A stretch of 64,000 bases of DNA, from positions 26,057-90,056 of the forward strand of contig OMYT01000020.1 in the NCBI GenBank assembly GCA_900315315.1, given 5' to 3'. The notes beneath the pieces are model-generated. The model ran no database searches. It was not told where the DNA came from and was given only the letters and a program-made list of their open reading frames with translations. The DNA is from an uncultured Eubacteriales bacterium (GTDB taxonomy: Bacteria > Bacillota > Clostridia > Christensenellales > Aristaeellaceae). Positions within the stretch are counted from its first letter, which is position 1. Every line of letters begins with the position of its first letter. The position numbers were made by a program, and so were the translations under genes. Below are positions 16,626-24,653 of this stretch, in pieces.

Positions 16626-17342
16626 TTATTTGAATTCCAGATTTCGCAGATCCCCGGGATCAATTTCCCTTAGCGCGCGCATTTCCTCCGCCGTGGGTTC
16701 CGGTGTTGTCTCCGCGGAGAAATACCGGATCGGGAACCCGGTGTTTGCCGCCACCTCATCCAGCGTATGCCCGGGATGGATACTTTTCAGAATCAGTTCC
16801 CCTTCATGCATCGTGAAACAGCACAACGGCGTGACGATATCGCTCACATGGCCCTGGGCCGTCACAAAGTCAAGCTTCTCCGTGAAGGTCCGTTTGTCGT
16901 GTTTCGTCCGCCAGAGGATTGCCCGCTTCGCCGTCGGAATCAGCACGGCGCTTCCGGCCCCGCCCGGCAGGCGGACCTTCGGCCGGCGATAATCCCCGAT
17001 CACTGATGCATTCACCCGTCCGTACTGGTCAAACTGGACCCCGCTGAGGAAGGCAACGTCCAGGCCGCCCCGCATGCTCAGGTCAAAAACCTCCTGCAGG
17101 GGCAGCGCTGCGCAGGCGGTTTCCCACAGTTCCCCGCCCGCGCTGGTATAGGCTTTCAGCTCCGGTTCCCTGGGATCCACGCCGCCCGGGATGTTCAGAT
17201 GCACGGCATTGGGAGCATGCTGCTTTTTCGCCAGCAGCACCGCAATCATCGGGATGTGGGAGGAAACGCCGTGAAATACCGTTTCCCCGTCCCGGATCAG
17301 GCGGGCCAGCGAAACCGTCATGATATCGCAGGGCCGGATCAT
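16626..17342 (-). CDS. CoA-transferase subunit B-like protein (family I)
   Basis: Beta subunit of a two-subunit CoA transferase, 238 residues, related to glutaconate and 3-oxoacid CoA-transferase B chains. Recognisable stretches are GVSSHIPMIAVLLAKKQHAPNAVHLNIPGGV, DVAFLSGVQFDQYGRVNAS, and LPGGAGSAVLIPTAKRAILW. The start overlaps the stop of subunit A by four bases (ATGA) after GGAGAAGGT. Together they would move CoA between an acyl-CoA and a free acid. In this operon that might release the acid product, for example acetate or methylthioacetate, while saving the thioester. The actual acyl groups are unknown. Confidence 0.85.
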   Translation of the reverse strand: MIRPCDIMTVSLARLIRDGETVFHGVSSHIPMIAVLLAKKQHAPNAVHLNIPGGVDPREPELKAYTSAGGELWETACAALPLQEVFDLSMRGGLDVAFLSGVQFDQYGRVNASVIGDYRRPKVRLPGGAGSAVLIPTAKRAILWRTKHDKRTFTEKLDFVTAQGHVSDIVTPLCCFTMHEGELILKSIHPGHTLDEVAANTGFPIRYFSAETTPEPTAEEMRALREIDPGDLRNLEFK

Positions 17343-18139
17343 ACCTTCTCCACCTCCCCGATCAGCTCCCGGAGCTGCACCGCGTTCTCCAGGCCGGTAT
17401 ACCGCCGGATCATCTGTTCATCCGGTTCATAGGCGCCGAAGCAACTTCCCGGGAAAGCACCCATGCGGGCGCGCACCACATGGGATACCATAAAGTGGGG
17501 CACATCCGCTTTGACCTCGTTCCGGCTGAACCATCCGTCGTCCACGATCGCCTCCGCCGTCACAATCACCCGCTTCGCGGCGCGGGTCATCAGCACATCG
17601 TCATACTTCGGGCCTTCGATCAGGGCGTTTCCGCAGGCATCCGCCTTCTGAACATGAATGACCGCCACATCGGGCCGCAATGCTTTGACCGCCGCCAGCT
17701 TTTCCCCGCCGAACGGATCCGCCACGTCCGCAAAATAGTCGTTCACCTTGCGCAGGTCCGAAATCTGCAGCCCGCGGACCGGCATGAAAGGAATGCCGTA
17801 CGCGCCGGCCCTCAGAGCGGAGATGACTGTATAGCAGGCATGCTCGTTCGCGATGACCTGTCCCGCCTGAACCGCCCGGCGGTAGTGCTGCGCCAGCCCG
17901 TACTCCGTCTCCAGGCTGATGAACCCGGCGTCCACACTGTCCAGGCATCCACCCAGCGCGAGCAGGTCTACGTCCAGCCCGCCGGCTGTTTTGATCAGCC
18001 GCAGATGCTGCTTCCGCAGGCGGATCAGTTCCAGCACCGCTTCCATCGGCGCCCGGTTCAGCGTGTTTCCGCCCAGGGCAATCAGCGCGCCGTCCTGAAC
18101 AGAAGCGGCAGCCTCCCGCATCGAGCAGAGCTTATCCAT
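17339..18139 (-). CDS. CoA-transferase subunit A-like protein (family I)
   Basis: Alpha subunit of a CoA transferase, about 266 residues. It starts MDKLCSMREAAASVQDGALIALGG at ATG 18139 after GGAAGGAATC; an upstream frame start lacks support. IALGGNTLNRAPMEAVLELIR, DVAVIHVQKADACGNALIEG and RVIVTAEAIVDDGW match glutaconate CoA-transferase A-like proteins. It forms a coupled pair with the B subunit. The gene lies 26 bases downstream of the flavoprotein gene, so it is part of the long BMC operon. Confidence 0.87.
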   Translation of the reverse strand: MDKLCSMREAAASVQDGALIALGGNTLNRAPMEAVLELIRLRKQHLRLIKTAGGLDVDLLALGGCLDSVDAGFISLETEYGLAQHYRRAVQAGQVIANEHACYTVISALRAGAYGIPFMPVRGLQISDLRKVNDYFADVADPFGGEKLAAVKALRPDVAVIHVQKADACGNALIEGPKYDDVLMTRAAKRVIVTAEAIVDDGWFSRNEVKADVPHFMVSHVVRARMGAFPGSCFGAYEPDEQMIRRYTGLENAVQLRELIGEVEKV

Positions 18140-18164
18140 GATTCCTTCCGTGTTCCTTTCCTTA

Positions 18165-19496
18165 CTATTTCGCCGCATTCGCCGCAATATGCACCGCATC
18201 CCATACCGAAGCAAACGGCGGCGCATACGCCAGATCCGTCATCCCCAGTTCCTCCGTGGTCATTCCGTTATGGATCGCCACGGCAATGATATCCGTCCTC
18301 ATCACCGCGTTTCGCTTTCCGCAGACATTGGCCCCCAGCAGTTTCCTCGTCCGGGTGTCATAGATCAGTTTGATTGTGAGCTTCACCGGATCCGGATAAT
18401 AAGCCGGATGGTCAAAAGCCGTCACCAGCTTTGTTTTGTAATCCATGCCCAACCGCCTGGCGTCCCGCTCCGTCATGCCCGTGCGGCCGAATTCCATTTC
18501 AAAGATCTTGATGGCGGCAGTCCCCAGTGCCCCGATAAACTTCGTATGCCCGCCGGCCATGTTTTCCCCGGCGATCCTGCCGCATTTGTTTGCCACCGTT
18601 CCCAGGGCGATGAACGAATCCTCCTGCATCAGCCGGTGATAAACGGTCGCGCAGTCCCCGGCTGCCCAGATATCTTCGATAGAAGTCCGCATTTCCCGGT
18701 CCACCAGGATTGCCCCGTTACGGATCATGCGGATACCCGTATCCCGGAGGAAACCCGTCGCCGGCCGCACACCGACCGCCATCACCACGATATCGCAGCT
18801 CACGTCGCCGCCGCCGGTCCTGACGGTCCGGGAACGCCCGGCTTCCTCGATGGCTGTCACAGGGCTGCGGACCATCACTTTTACGCCGTTGCGTTCCAGT
18901 TCCTGTGCCGCCAGCTCCGAAAACTCGGGCTCAAAGGTGTTCAGAATCCTGTCCCCGCCTTCAATCAGCGTTACCTGTCGTCCGAGCCGGACCAGCGCCT
19001 CCGCCATCTCCACCCCGATGTATCCGCCGCCGATAACCGCCACATGATGCACACCCTCCAGGTGGACGATCTCCCGGAGCACCAGCCCATCCTCCATGCT
19101 CCGCAGGCAGAAAACGGAAGGCAGATCCGCGCCGGGAAGCTTCGGGATCACGCTGTTGCATCCCACCGCGATCATCAGTTTGTCATAAGCATCCTCAAAC
19201 TCTCTGGCGGATTTCAGATCCCTGACCAGCACCCTTTTCGCTTCCGGATCCACCCGGAGCACCTCATGATGCAGCCGGCAGTCAATCTTCATTTCCCGGT
19301 ACTGCTCCTGCGTCCGTGCAATCAGTTTGCCGGGTTCCGTGTTAAAATCCCCGATATAATATGGAAGGCCGCATGCCCCGTAGGACAGAAACCCGCCTTT
19401 CTCATAAACGGTAATCTCCGCGTCGGGCTGCATCCGGCGAAGCTTCGAAGCCGCGGACATCCCGGCGGCTACTCCTCCGATTACAATCGCCTTCAT
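18165..19496 (-). CDS. FAD/NAD(P)-dependent oxidoreductase, CoA-disulfide reductase/NADH oxidase family
   Basis: Flavoprotein of about 443 residues. The FAD Rossmann motif GGVAAGMSAASKLRR opens the protein, and SYGACGLPYYIGD places a redox cysteine at residue 42, as in CoA-disulfide reductase and NADH oxidase. The second nucleotide fold is VAVIGGGYIGVEMAEAL and the FAD end motif is VWAAGDC-like (IWAAGDCATVYH). ATG 19496 follows GGAAGGAGAGCGGAAC. It could keep CoA reduced or dispose of electrons from the aldehyde dehydrogenase. No rhodanese domain is fused. Its presence inside a BMC operon is uncommon. Confidence 0.88.
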   Translation of the reverse strand: MKAIVIGGVAAGMSAASKLRRMQPDAEITVYEKGGFLSYGACGLPYYIGDFNTEPGKLIARTQEQYREMKIDCRLHHEVLRVDPEAKRVLVRDLKSAREFEDAYDKLMIAVGCNSVIPKLPGADLPSVFCLRSMEDGLVLREIVHLEGVHHVAVIGGGYIGVEMAEALVRLGRQVTLIEGGDRILNTFEPEFSELAAQELERNGVKVMVRSPVTAIEEAGRSRTVRTGGGDVSCDIVVMAVGVRPATGFLRDTGIRMIRNGAILVDREMRTSIEDIWAAGDCATVYHRLMQEDSFIALGTVANKCGRIAGENMAGGHTKFIGALGTAAIKIFEMEFGRTGMTERDARRLGMDYKTKLVTAFDHPAYYPDPVKLTIKLIYDTRTRKLLGANVCGKRNAVMRTDIIAVAIHNGMTTEELGMTDLAYAPPFASVWDAVHIAANAAK

Positions 19497-19540
19497 GTTC
19501 CGCTCTCCTTCCATCCCAACTTTTTACTAATCTCCAGTCA

Positions 19541-19557
19541 CTAGCCACTAGCCACTA
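19541..19557. repeat. Short tandem repeat CTAGCCA between flavoprotein and aldolase genes
   Basis: Two and a half copies of a 7-base unit (ctagcca ctagcca cta) that ends in the stop codon of the aldolase. Too short for a CRISPR or origin iteron array; function unknown. Confidence 0.6.
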
Positions 19558-20439
19558 AACGCTCCCTCCGAGCCTCGCAATCACCGCCCGCGTAATCTGC
19601 CGCAGTTCCTCCTCGCTCAGCGCGTCCGATCCGCCTGCGCAGCCGCAGGGGGAGGATCCGGATACCTGCCCGTAGGTTTTCAGGCCGCTGTCCGGGTTAG
19701 TGACAGGGCTTCCCGCCACAACGTCCACCGTATTGCTGGGTCTCGGGGCGCAGGCCGGCACCCCGCCGGAGGTGATTCCCATTTTTTCCCGCAGGCGAAT
19801 CAGCTCGCTGACCTGGTCGCAGCTCAGCACATTGGCCTTGCCGATGATGTTGCCAGTGTACATGATTACCATGGCATAATGCTCCGTGGATTCCAGCCGG
19901 TACCATGCCTCCGTCAGCGAGGTTCCCCAGGCTACCGCCCCATGGTTGGCCAACAGCAGGGCATTATAGTCCCGTACATAGGGCGCGATGGAATCCGGGA
20001 TTCCCTGGGAACCCGGCGCTTCGTAGTGAACGCAGGGAACGGTCCCCAGGTTCACCAGCGCCTCCGGATAGATGGCCCGGTCCAGGCTCATCCCCGCGAT
20101 GGCGAAGGATGTCGATATCGGCGGGTGCGCGTGACAGACTGCCATCGCGTCGCTTCTTTCCTGATAGATCCGCAGATGCATCTTCACTTCGCTGGAGGGA
20201 CCCTTCTCCCCCTGGCTGATCACGGTTCCGTCCAGCCGCATCTTGACCATCTCATCCTCGGACATGAAACCCTTCGACACGCCGGTCGGCGTCGTCATGA
20301 TGGTGTCCTCATCCACTTTGCAGGAGATGTTGCCGTCGTTGGCTGCGACGAAATTCTTCATATACATGCGCCGTCCGATCTCCACGATCATCTTCCGGGC
20401 TTCGGCGTCAGTCGGGTACCGTTTCAGTTCATTCATCAT
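19555..20439 (-). CDS. Class II aldolase (FucA/Ald2/DrdA family) with C-terminal encapsulation-type tail
   Basis: Zinc aldolase that would cleave a ketose-1-phosphate to DHAP and an aldehyde; first gene of the BMC operon. At 294 residues it exceeds the usual 215 or so. The catalytic core shows GNIS (36-39), SSE with the catalytic Glu (82-84), zinc ligands in HAHP (103-106) and NHG (165-167). From about 225 to 270 there is a Gly/Ser/Pro-rich linker with cysteines, then an amphipathic helix (SEEELRQITRAVIARLGG) of encapsulation-peptide type. The neighbouring MtnK- and MtnA-like proteins point to 5-deoxyribulose-1-phosphate or 5-methylthioribulose-1-phosphate as substrate; fuculose- or rhamnulose-1-phosphate are alternatives. 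Two adjacent ATG codons (20439, 20436) can serve as start. Confidence 0.93.
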   Translation of the reverse strand: MMNELKRYPTDAEARKMIVEIGRRMYMKNFVAANDGNISCKVDEDTIMTTPTGVSKGFMSEDEMVKMRLDGTVISQGEKGPSSEVKMHLRIYQERSDAMAVCHAHPPISTSFAIAGMSLDRAIYPEALVNLGTVPCVHYEAPGSQGIPDSIAPYVRDYNALLLANHGAVAWGTSLTEAWYRLESTEHYAMVIMYTGNIIGKANVLSCDQVSELIRLREKMGITSGGVPACAPRPSNTVDVVAGSPVTNPDSGLKTYGQVSGSSPCGCAGGSDALSEEELRQITRAVIARLGGSV

Positions 20440-20501
20440 GGTTTCATTCCTCGTTTGCGTTTTGAATTGTTGACGGTCCGGTCACAGTTTGCCACTTGTG
20501 T

Positions 20502-20530
20502 ATTGTAAACAAAACAAGCTGAACTGTCAA
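20502..20530 (-). promoter_or_regulatory. Sigma-A promoter of the BMC operon
   Basis: On the minus strand TTGACA (20525-20530), exactly 17 bases, TACAAT (20502-20507). Transcription would begin near 20495, giving a leader of about 55 bases before the aldolase start. Confidence 0.8.
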
Positions 20531-20692
20531 TAGACAAACAAGTCATTTTTATCTTTCGTTTAGTAAACAAACTGTAAAGTTTTTGTCCTGTTTGTCATTA
20601 TTTTGTGAAAAACGCTTCATTTTTTCCATTTTTGATTCTTTTCCTATTTAATGCAACTTCCGGCACAGAGATAAATATTCATAAAACATTGC

Positions 20693-20721
20693 TTGACAAA
20701 CTACTTGACATGCAGTATACT
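20693..20721 (+). promoter_or_regulatory. Sigma-A promoter of the BMC-linked importer operon
   Basis: TTGACA (20693-20698), 17 bases, TATACT (20716-20721); start site predicted near 20728, about 48 bases before the binding-protein ATG. Confidence 0.85.
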
Positions 20722-20775
20722 CTGCTTAACAAAAAAGCGGGTGTTTCCCGCGGGAACAAAATAGGAGGTTATACC

Positions 20776-21882
20776 ATGAAGAAAGTAATCGCTGTGGTCC
20801 TCGCTCTGATGCTGGCGCTGTCCATGCTGACAGCCGCAAGTGCCGAGACCGCCAACCCCGTCGCCGGCAAGAAAGTTGCGTACATCATGCTGCTTCCCTC
20901 TGCCACCATTTTCCAGATGTGGGCCAACTCCTGTCAGGACCTGTGCAAGGCCCTGGACGTAGAGTGCGACGTGCACTTCTGCGGCGGTGACTTCAACAAA
21001 TGGCAGGATACCATTTCCGCCTGCGCCGCCGCCGGCTATGACGGCATCCTCGTCAGCCACGGTAACCAGGATGGTTCCTACACCTTCCTGAAGGGCATCA
21101 CCGAGCAGTATCCGGATATGAAGATCGTCTGCTTCGATACCCAGTTCTATACCGACGGTGAGTATCAAAAGCTCCCCGGCGTCACCCAGCTGTTCCAGCA
21201 GGATAAGTCCCTGGTCACCGTTCTGCTCGACGCCATGATCGACAAGTTCGGTGAGGGCGTCCGCCTGATCAAGGTCTGGCGCGGCCCGAACTACAACAGC
21301 CCCTTCGATCGCCGTGAAGTCGGCTGGCAGGAATATGAATCCGCCGGCAAGATCAAGACCGTCGGCGAAGTACAGCCCCTGCAGGATACCCTGGATTCCG
21401 CCAACTCCGTCATGGCCGCTTATCTGCAGTCCGTCAACCGTGACGATGTGGACGGCGTCGTGGTTTACTACGATCTGTACGGCCAGGGCGTCTACAACGC
21501 CATCTCCGAAGACTCCAACTTCAACGGCGACAAAGCGCTGCCCATGGCTTCCGTTGACATTGACCAGGTCGACGTAACCAACATGCAGAATCATCCGGAA
21601 ATCTGGATGGCCGCCGGCACCACCGACTGGACCATGAACGGCGAGATCGCGATGCGCCTCCTGCTGCTCGAAATGGCCAATGAATATGACAAGATCTACG
21701 ATCCCGCCAGCCAGCAGTACGGTGTGGACGTGGTCGAAGTACCCGGCACCGCCATCATGGCAACATCCCTGAAGGACACCTCCACCGTGGAGAACCTCGG
21801 CGAGATCGCCGGCGAGACCTACGGCAACCTGAGCTATCTGAGCGTGGCTGACTGGATGCCCGCCGATCTGCTCCATAAGTAA
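20776..21882 (+). CDS. Sugar-binding protein of ABC importer (RbsB-like, periplasmic-binding family)
   Basis: Extracellular binding protein of about 368 residues. ATG 20776 follows a strong GGAGGTTATACC and opens a signal peptide (MKKVIAVVLALMLALSML...ASA-ET) without a lipobox cysteine. The mature part has VAYIMLLPSATIFQMW, a sugar-binding segment AAAGYDGILVSHGNQDG and DGVVVYYDLYGQGV, typical of the ribose/galactose-type family. It leads an importer operon divergent from the BMC operon, so its ligand is likely the BMC substrate, for instance a 5-deoxy or 5-thio pentose or a nucleoside. That is inferred from position only. Confidence 0.9.
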   Translation: MKKVIAVVLALMLALSMLTAASAETANPVAGKKVAYIMLLPSATIFQMWANSCQDLCKALDVECDVHFCGGDFNKWQDTISACAAAGYDGILVSHGNQDGSYTFLKGITEQYPDMKIVCFDTQFYTDGEYQKLPGVTQLFQQDKSLVTVLLDAMIDKFGEGVRLIKVWRGPNYNSPFDRREVGWQEYESAGKIKTVGEVQPLQDTLDSANSVMAAYLQSVNRDDVDGVVVYYDLYGQGVYNAISEDSNFNGDKALPMASVDIDQVDVTNMQNHPEIWMAAGTTDWTMNGEIAMRLLLLEMANEYDKIYDPASQQYGVDVVEVPGTAIMATSLKDTSTVENLGEIAGETYGNLSYLSVADWMPADLLHK

Positions 21883-21971
21883 TTTCTCAATCGTCATTCC
21901 TTACCGGGAGGGTCGGAGCCCTTACTCCGGCCCTCCTTTTCTTCAGAACACTGATGAGAAGAGGGGCGTCC

Positions 21972-23489
21972 ATGGAAAGAATCAAACTCGGAACCCGGAA
22001 AGTCTCCATCGAGTTTCCCGGCGTCAAAGCGCTGACGGACGTGGATTTCGAGGTGACCACCGGGGAGATCCATGCCCTGGTTGGGGCCAACGGCGCCGGA
22101 AAGTCTACCCTGATGAAGGTGCTGGCCGGCGCCAATCCGGACTATACGGGCGAAGTCTATCTGAACGGCGATACGGTTGAACTCCGTTCCACCCTGGCGG
22201 CCAAGAAGCTCGGCATCCAGATCGTGTATCAGGAAGTCGACATGGCGCTGATCCCCACGCTGTCGGTGGCGGAAAACGTCATGCTGAACGATACTGTCAT
22301 GCACGGCAAAACCATCATGAACTGGCGCAGCCTGTACAAACGGGCCGCCGAGGTTCTGCAGCGGCTGAACATTGAAGTGGATGTTCATAAGCTTGTTCAG
22401 GATCTGTCCCTGGCGCAGAAGCAGATGGTGCTGATTGCGCGGGCCATTGTCAACGAGTGCAATTTCCTGATCCTGGACGAGCCTACAGCGCCTCTTTCCG
22501 ATACGGAAACGGAGGAGCTGTTCAAGCTCGTCAAACATCTCCAGGCCACCGAGAACATCGCCATCATCTTTATCTCCCACCGGATCAACGAAATCATCCG
22601 GATCTGCGAGCGCTATACTGTCATGCGCAACGGCCGGGTCGTGGATACCACGGAGATCACGCCGCAGACTACCACCCGGGAGATCGTCGAGAAGATGCTC
22701 GGCCGGTCCTTTGAGGAAAACTTCCCGAAGGAAGTGGCGGAGATCGGCGAGATCATCTTTGAGCTCGATCATCTGTCCGGCGCGGACGGCAGGGTGAACG
22801 ATGTTTCTCTCTACGCGCGCAAGGGCGAAATCGTCGGCGTCGCAGGCTTGGTGGGTGCGGGAAAATCCGAGCTTTGTAAAACCATCTTCGGCGCCTATGA
22901 AAAGACCGGCGGCAGGGTCATCATGGGTGGCCGGGAGCTGACGATCAAAAATCCTTCCCAGGCGCTGAAAAACCGGATCGCCCTGGTGCCCGAGGAGCGC
23001 CGCAAAGAGGGCGTCCTGGTCGGCGAGACAGTCAGCTTCAACATTTCGGCTGCCTCGCTGGACAACTTCTGCACCGCTTCTTTCATCAACAAGCGAAAGA
23101 TCGATCAGTGTGCGGAGGATTATGTTCAGAAACTGGGCATCTCCACGCCATCCGTCAAGCAGTTTGTGAAAAACCTCTCCGGCGGCAACCAACAGAAAGT
23201 GGCCGTCGCGAAATGGATGGCCGCGGACTGCGATCTCTATATTTTTGATGAGCCGACCAAGGGCGTTGACGTCGGTGCGAAGCAGGATATCTTCCACCTG
23301 ATCTGCGACATCGCCAAACGCGGGAACAGCGTCATCTACGCCTCCTGCGAGAACTCCGAGCTTCTTTCTATTACCGACCGGATCTATGTGCTCTTCGACG
23401 GTCAGGTGATGGCGGAGCTGGAAACTTCAAAAACCTCGGAAGACGAGATCATGCATTACGCCGTGGGCAACCGCGCCCAATACGCTTAG
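21972..23489 (+). CDS. Double-ATPase subunit of RbsA/MglA-type sugar importer
   Basis: Energy-coupling subunit with two fused ABC domains, 505 residues, the normal length. The first has GANGAGKSTLMKVL, LSLAQKQMVLIARA, FLILDEPTAPLSDTE and an intact ISHRINEII...RYTVMRNGR segment; the second has VGAGKSELCKTIFG, LSGGNQQKVAVAKW and YIFDEPTKGVDVG. ATG 21972 is used because the preceding six-codon extension lacks a site; a GAAGAGGGG lies upstream. The first signature is SLAQKQ, the degenerate form common in this family. It is the second gene of the three-gene importer. Confidence 0.95.
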   Translation: MERIKLGTRKVSIEFPGVKALTDVDFEVTTGEIHALVGANGAGKSTLMKVLAGANPDYTGEVYLNGDTVELRSTLAAKKLGIQIVYQEVDMALIPTLSVAENVMLNDTVMHGKTIMNWRSLYKRAAEVLQRLNIEVDVHKLVQDLSLAQKQMVLIARAIVNECNFLILDEPTAPLSDTETEELFKLVKHLQATENIAIIFISHRINEIIRICERYTVMRNGRVVDTTEITPQTTTREIVEKMLGRSFEENFPKEVAEIGEIIFELDHLSGADGRVNDVSLYARKGEIVGVAGLVGAGKSELCKTIFGAYEKTGGRVIMGGRELTIKNPSQALKNRIALVPEERRKEGVLVGETVSFNISAASLDNFCTASFINKRKIDQCAEDYVQKLGISTPSVKQFVKNLSGGNQQKVAVAKWMAADCDLYIFDEPTKGVDVGAKQDIFHLICDIAKRGNSVIYASCENSELLSITDRIYVLFDGQVMAELETSKTSEDEIMHYAVGNRAQYA

Positions 23490-23504
23490 GCAGGAGGAAT
23501 CAAC

Positions 23505-24521
23505 ATGACGCAAATAACCCCCAAACCCAATATGGCTGCTATGCCGAAGCAGAAAAAAAGCGCCGGTAAAATCCTGATCGATTGGGCAGCCGTGATTACC
23601 CTGGTCGTGAGTGTGATCGCCTTCACCCTGATCAAGGGGAACCGGTTCATGTCCGCGAACAACATGATCAACATTCTCCGGGCCATGTCCATTACCACGG
23701 TCTTCGGCATCGCCGCCACGGTCACCATGGCGCCGGACGGATTTGACATGTCCGCCTGTACGCTGGCCAGCTGCTCCGCCTACGTGTTTGTCAGTATGTA
23801 CCTCTGGCACGGGCTGCCCCTTCTTGTCTGTGTCCTGATTACCATCCTGGTCACGCTTATCATGTATCAGCTGACCATGTTCCTGATTCTGGTCTGCAAG
23901 ATCCCGGACATGCTGGCCACCTGCGCTCTCATGTTCGTCCATCAGGGCCTCGGGCAATGGTATATCGGCGGCGGCGCGGTATCCACCGGCATGCGGACCC
24001 CCGCCGGCGCAGATCCCAAGCGGATTCAGCTGGGCGAGGATTTCCTGGCCATCGGCAAGGAGCCCTGGCTGATCATTATCATGCTGGCCTGTGTACTGAT
24101 TGCCTATATCTTCCTTGAGCATACCAAGCACGGCCGCTTCATTTACGCCATGGGCGGAAACAAACAGGCTGCCAAGCTTTCCGGTATAAACGTCAAAGCC
24201 TACCGGTACCTGGCCGGTATGATTACCGCGGTGTTCATCGCCATCGGCGGTATCCTGGTTTCCTCCCGCGGCAGTTCCGCGCAGGTTATGTGCTGCGATA
24301 ACTATCTGATGCAATCCCTTGCCGCGGTCTTCGTCGGCCGGACGGTCGGCGGCGCTGAAAAGCCAAACGCTTTAGGCACGATGATCGGTGCGCTGCTGGT
24401 CTCCACGCTGGAAAATGGCCTGACCATCTGCGCCGTCCCCTTCTATGTCCTTCCCGCCGTCAAAGGCGCTGTGCTGGCACTGGCACTGGTTGCTGCTTAC
24501 GCGACCAAGAAGGAACAGTAA
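23505..24521 (+). CDS. RbsC-type sugar ABC permease of the BMC-linked importer
   Basis: Membrane subunit of 338 residues with eight to ten hydrophobic segments. GGNKQAAKLSGINVKAYRYLAGMI is the family's cytoplasmic coupling region, and the GRTVGGAEKPNALGT stretch is near the usual GGTS..GG site. ATG 23505 follows GGCAGGAGGAATCAAC. Only one permease is present, so a homodimer is expected. It is followed by a strong terminator, which closes the operon. Confidence 0.93.
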   Translation: MTQITPKPNMAAMPKQKKSAGKILIDWAAVITLVVSVIAFTLIKGNRFMSANNMINILRAMSITTVFGIAATVTMAPDGFDMSACTLASCSAYVFVSMYLWHGLPLLVCVLITILVTLIMYQLTMFLILVCKIPDMLATCALMFVHQGLGQWYIGGGAVSTGMRTPAGADPKRIQLGEDFLAIGKEPWLIIIMLACVLIAYIFLEHTKHGRFIYAMGGNKQAAKLSGINVKAYRYLAGMITAVFIAIGGILVSSRGSSAQVMCCDNYLMQSLAAVFVGRTVGGAEKPNALGTMIGALLVSTLENGLTICAVPFYVLPAVKGAVLALALVAAYATKKEQ

Positions 24522-24580
24522 TCCGCATCATCTTTACGGAACGGACTTCCCTCCGTTTCCGTCTCCCCTCTTTTCTGCAA

Positions 24581-24614
24581 AGCGGGTCCGGTTCCTGACC
24601 GGCCCGCTCTTTTC
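24581..24614 (+). terminator. Rho-independent terminator after the importer operon
   Basis: Stem agcgggtccggt / accggcccgct with a short loop, followed by ctcttttctt. One unpaired or mismatched base in the stem. Confidence 0.85.
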
Positions 24615-24624
24615 TTCCCATACA

Positions 24625-24653
24625 GAAAGCCGCGCTGACCAGGCGCGGCTTTC
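24625..24653. terminator. Second perfect hairpin downstream of importer operon
   Basis: An 11-pair stem gaaagccgcgc / gcgcggctttc with loop tgaccag. It could back up termination from the left or stop transcription from the right. Confidence 0.6.

Larger units (their letters stand above)
20440..20775. promoter_or_regulatory. Divergent control region between BMC operon and sugar importer
   Basis: This 336-base region holds no gene. It has two back-to-back consensus promoters, at 20502-20530 (minus) and 20693-20721 (plus), and between them AT-rich repeated AAACAA words: gtaaacaaaac at 20505-20515, gacaaacaag at 20533-20542, gtaaacaaactg at 20563-20574, and an inverted cctgtttgtc at 20587-20596. 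These are candidate operators for the LacI-type regulator at 7873-8898 or another factor. Confidence 0.65.

Noticed and set aside
19541-19557. Short CRISPR-like or iteron repeat
   Set aside because: Units are seven bases with no spacers and too few copies.
4583-20439. BMC assigned to propanediol, choline or glycyl-radical fucose/rhamnose type
   Set aside because: No diol dehydratase, glycyl-radical enzyme, activating enzyme or B12 genes in the window, and kinase and isomerase are of the MtnK and MtnA families.
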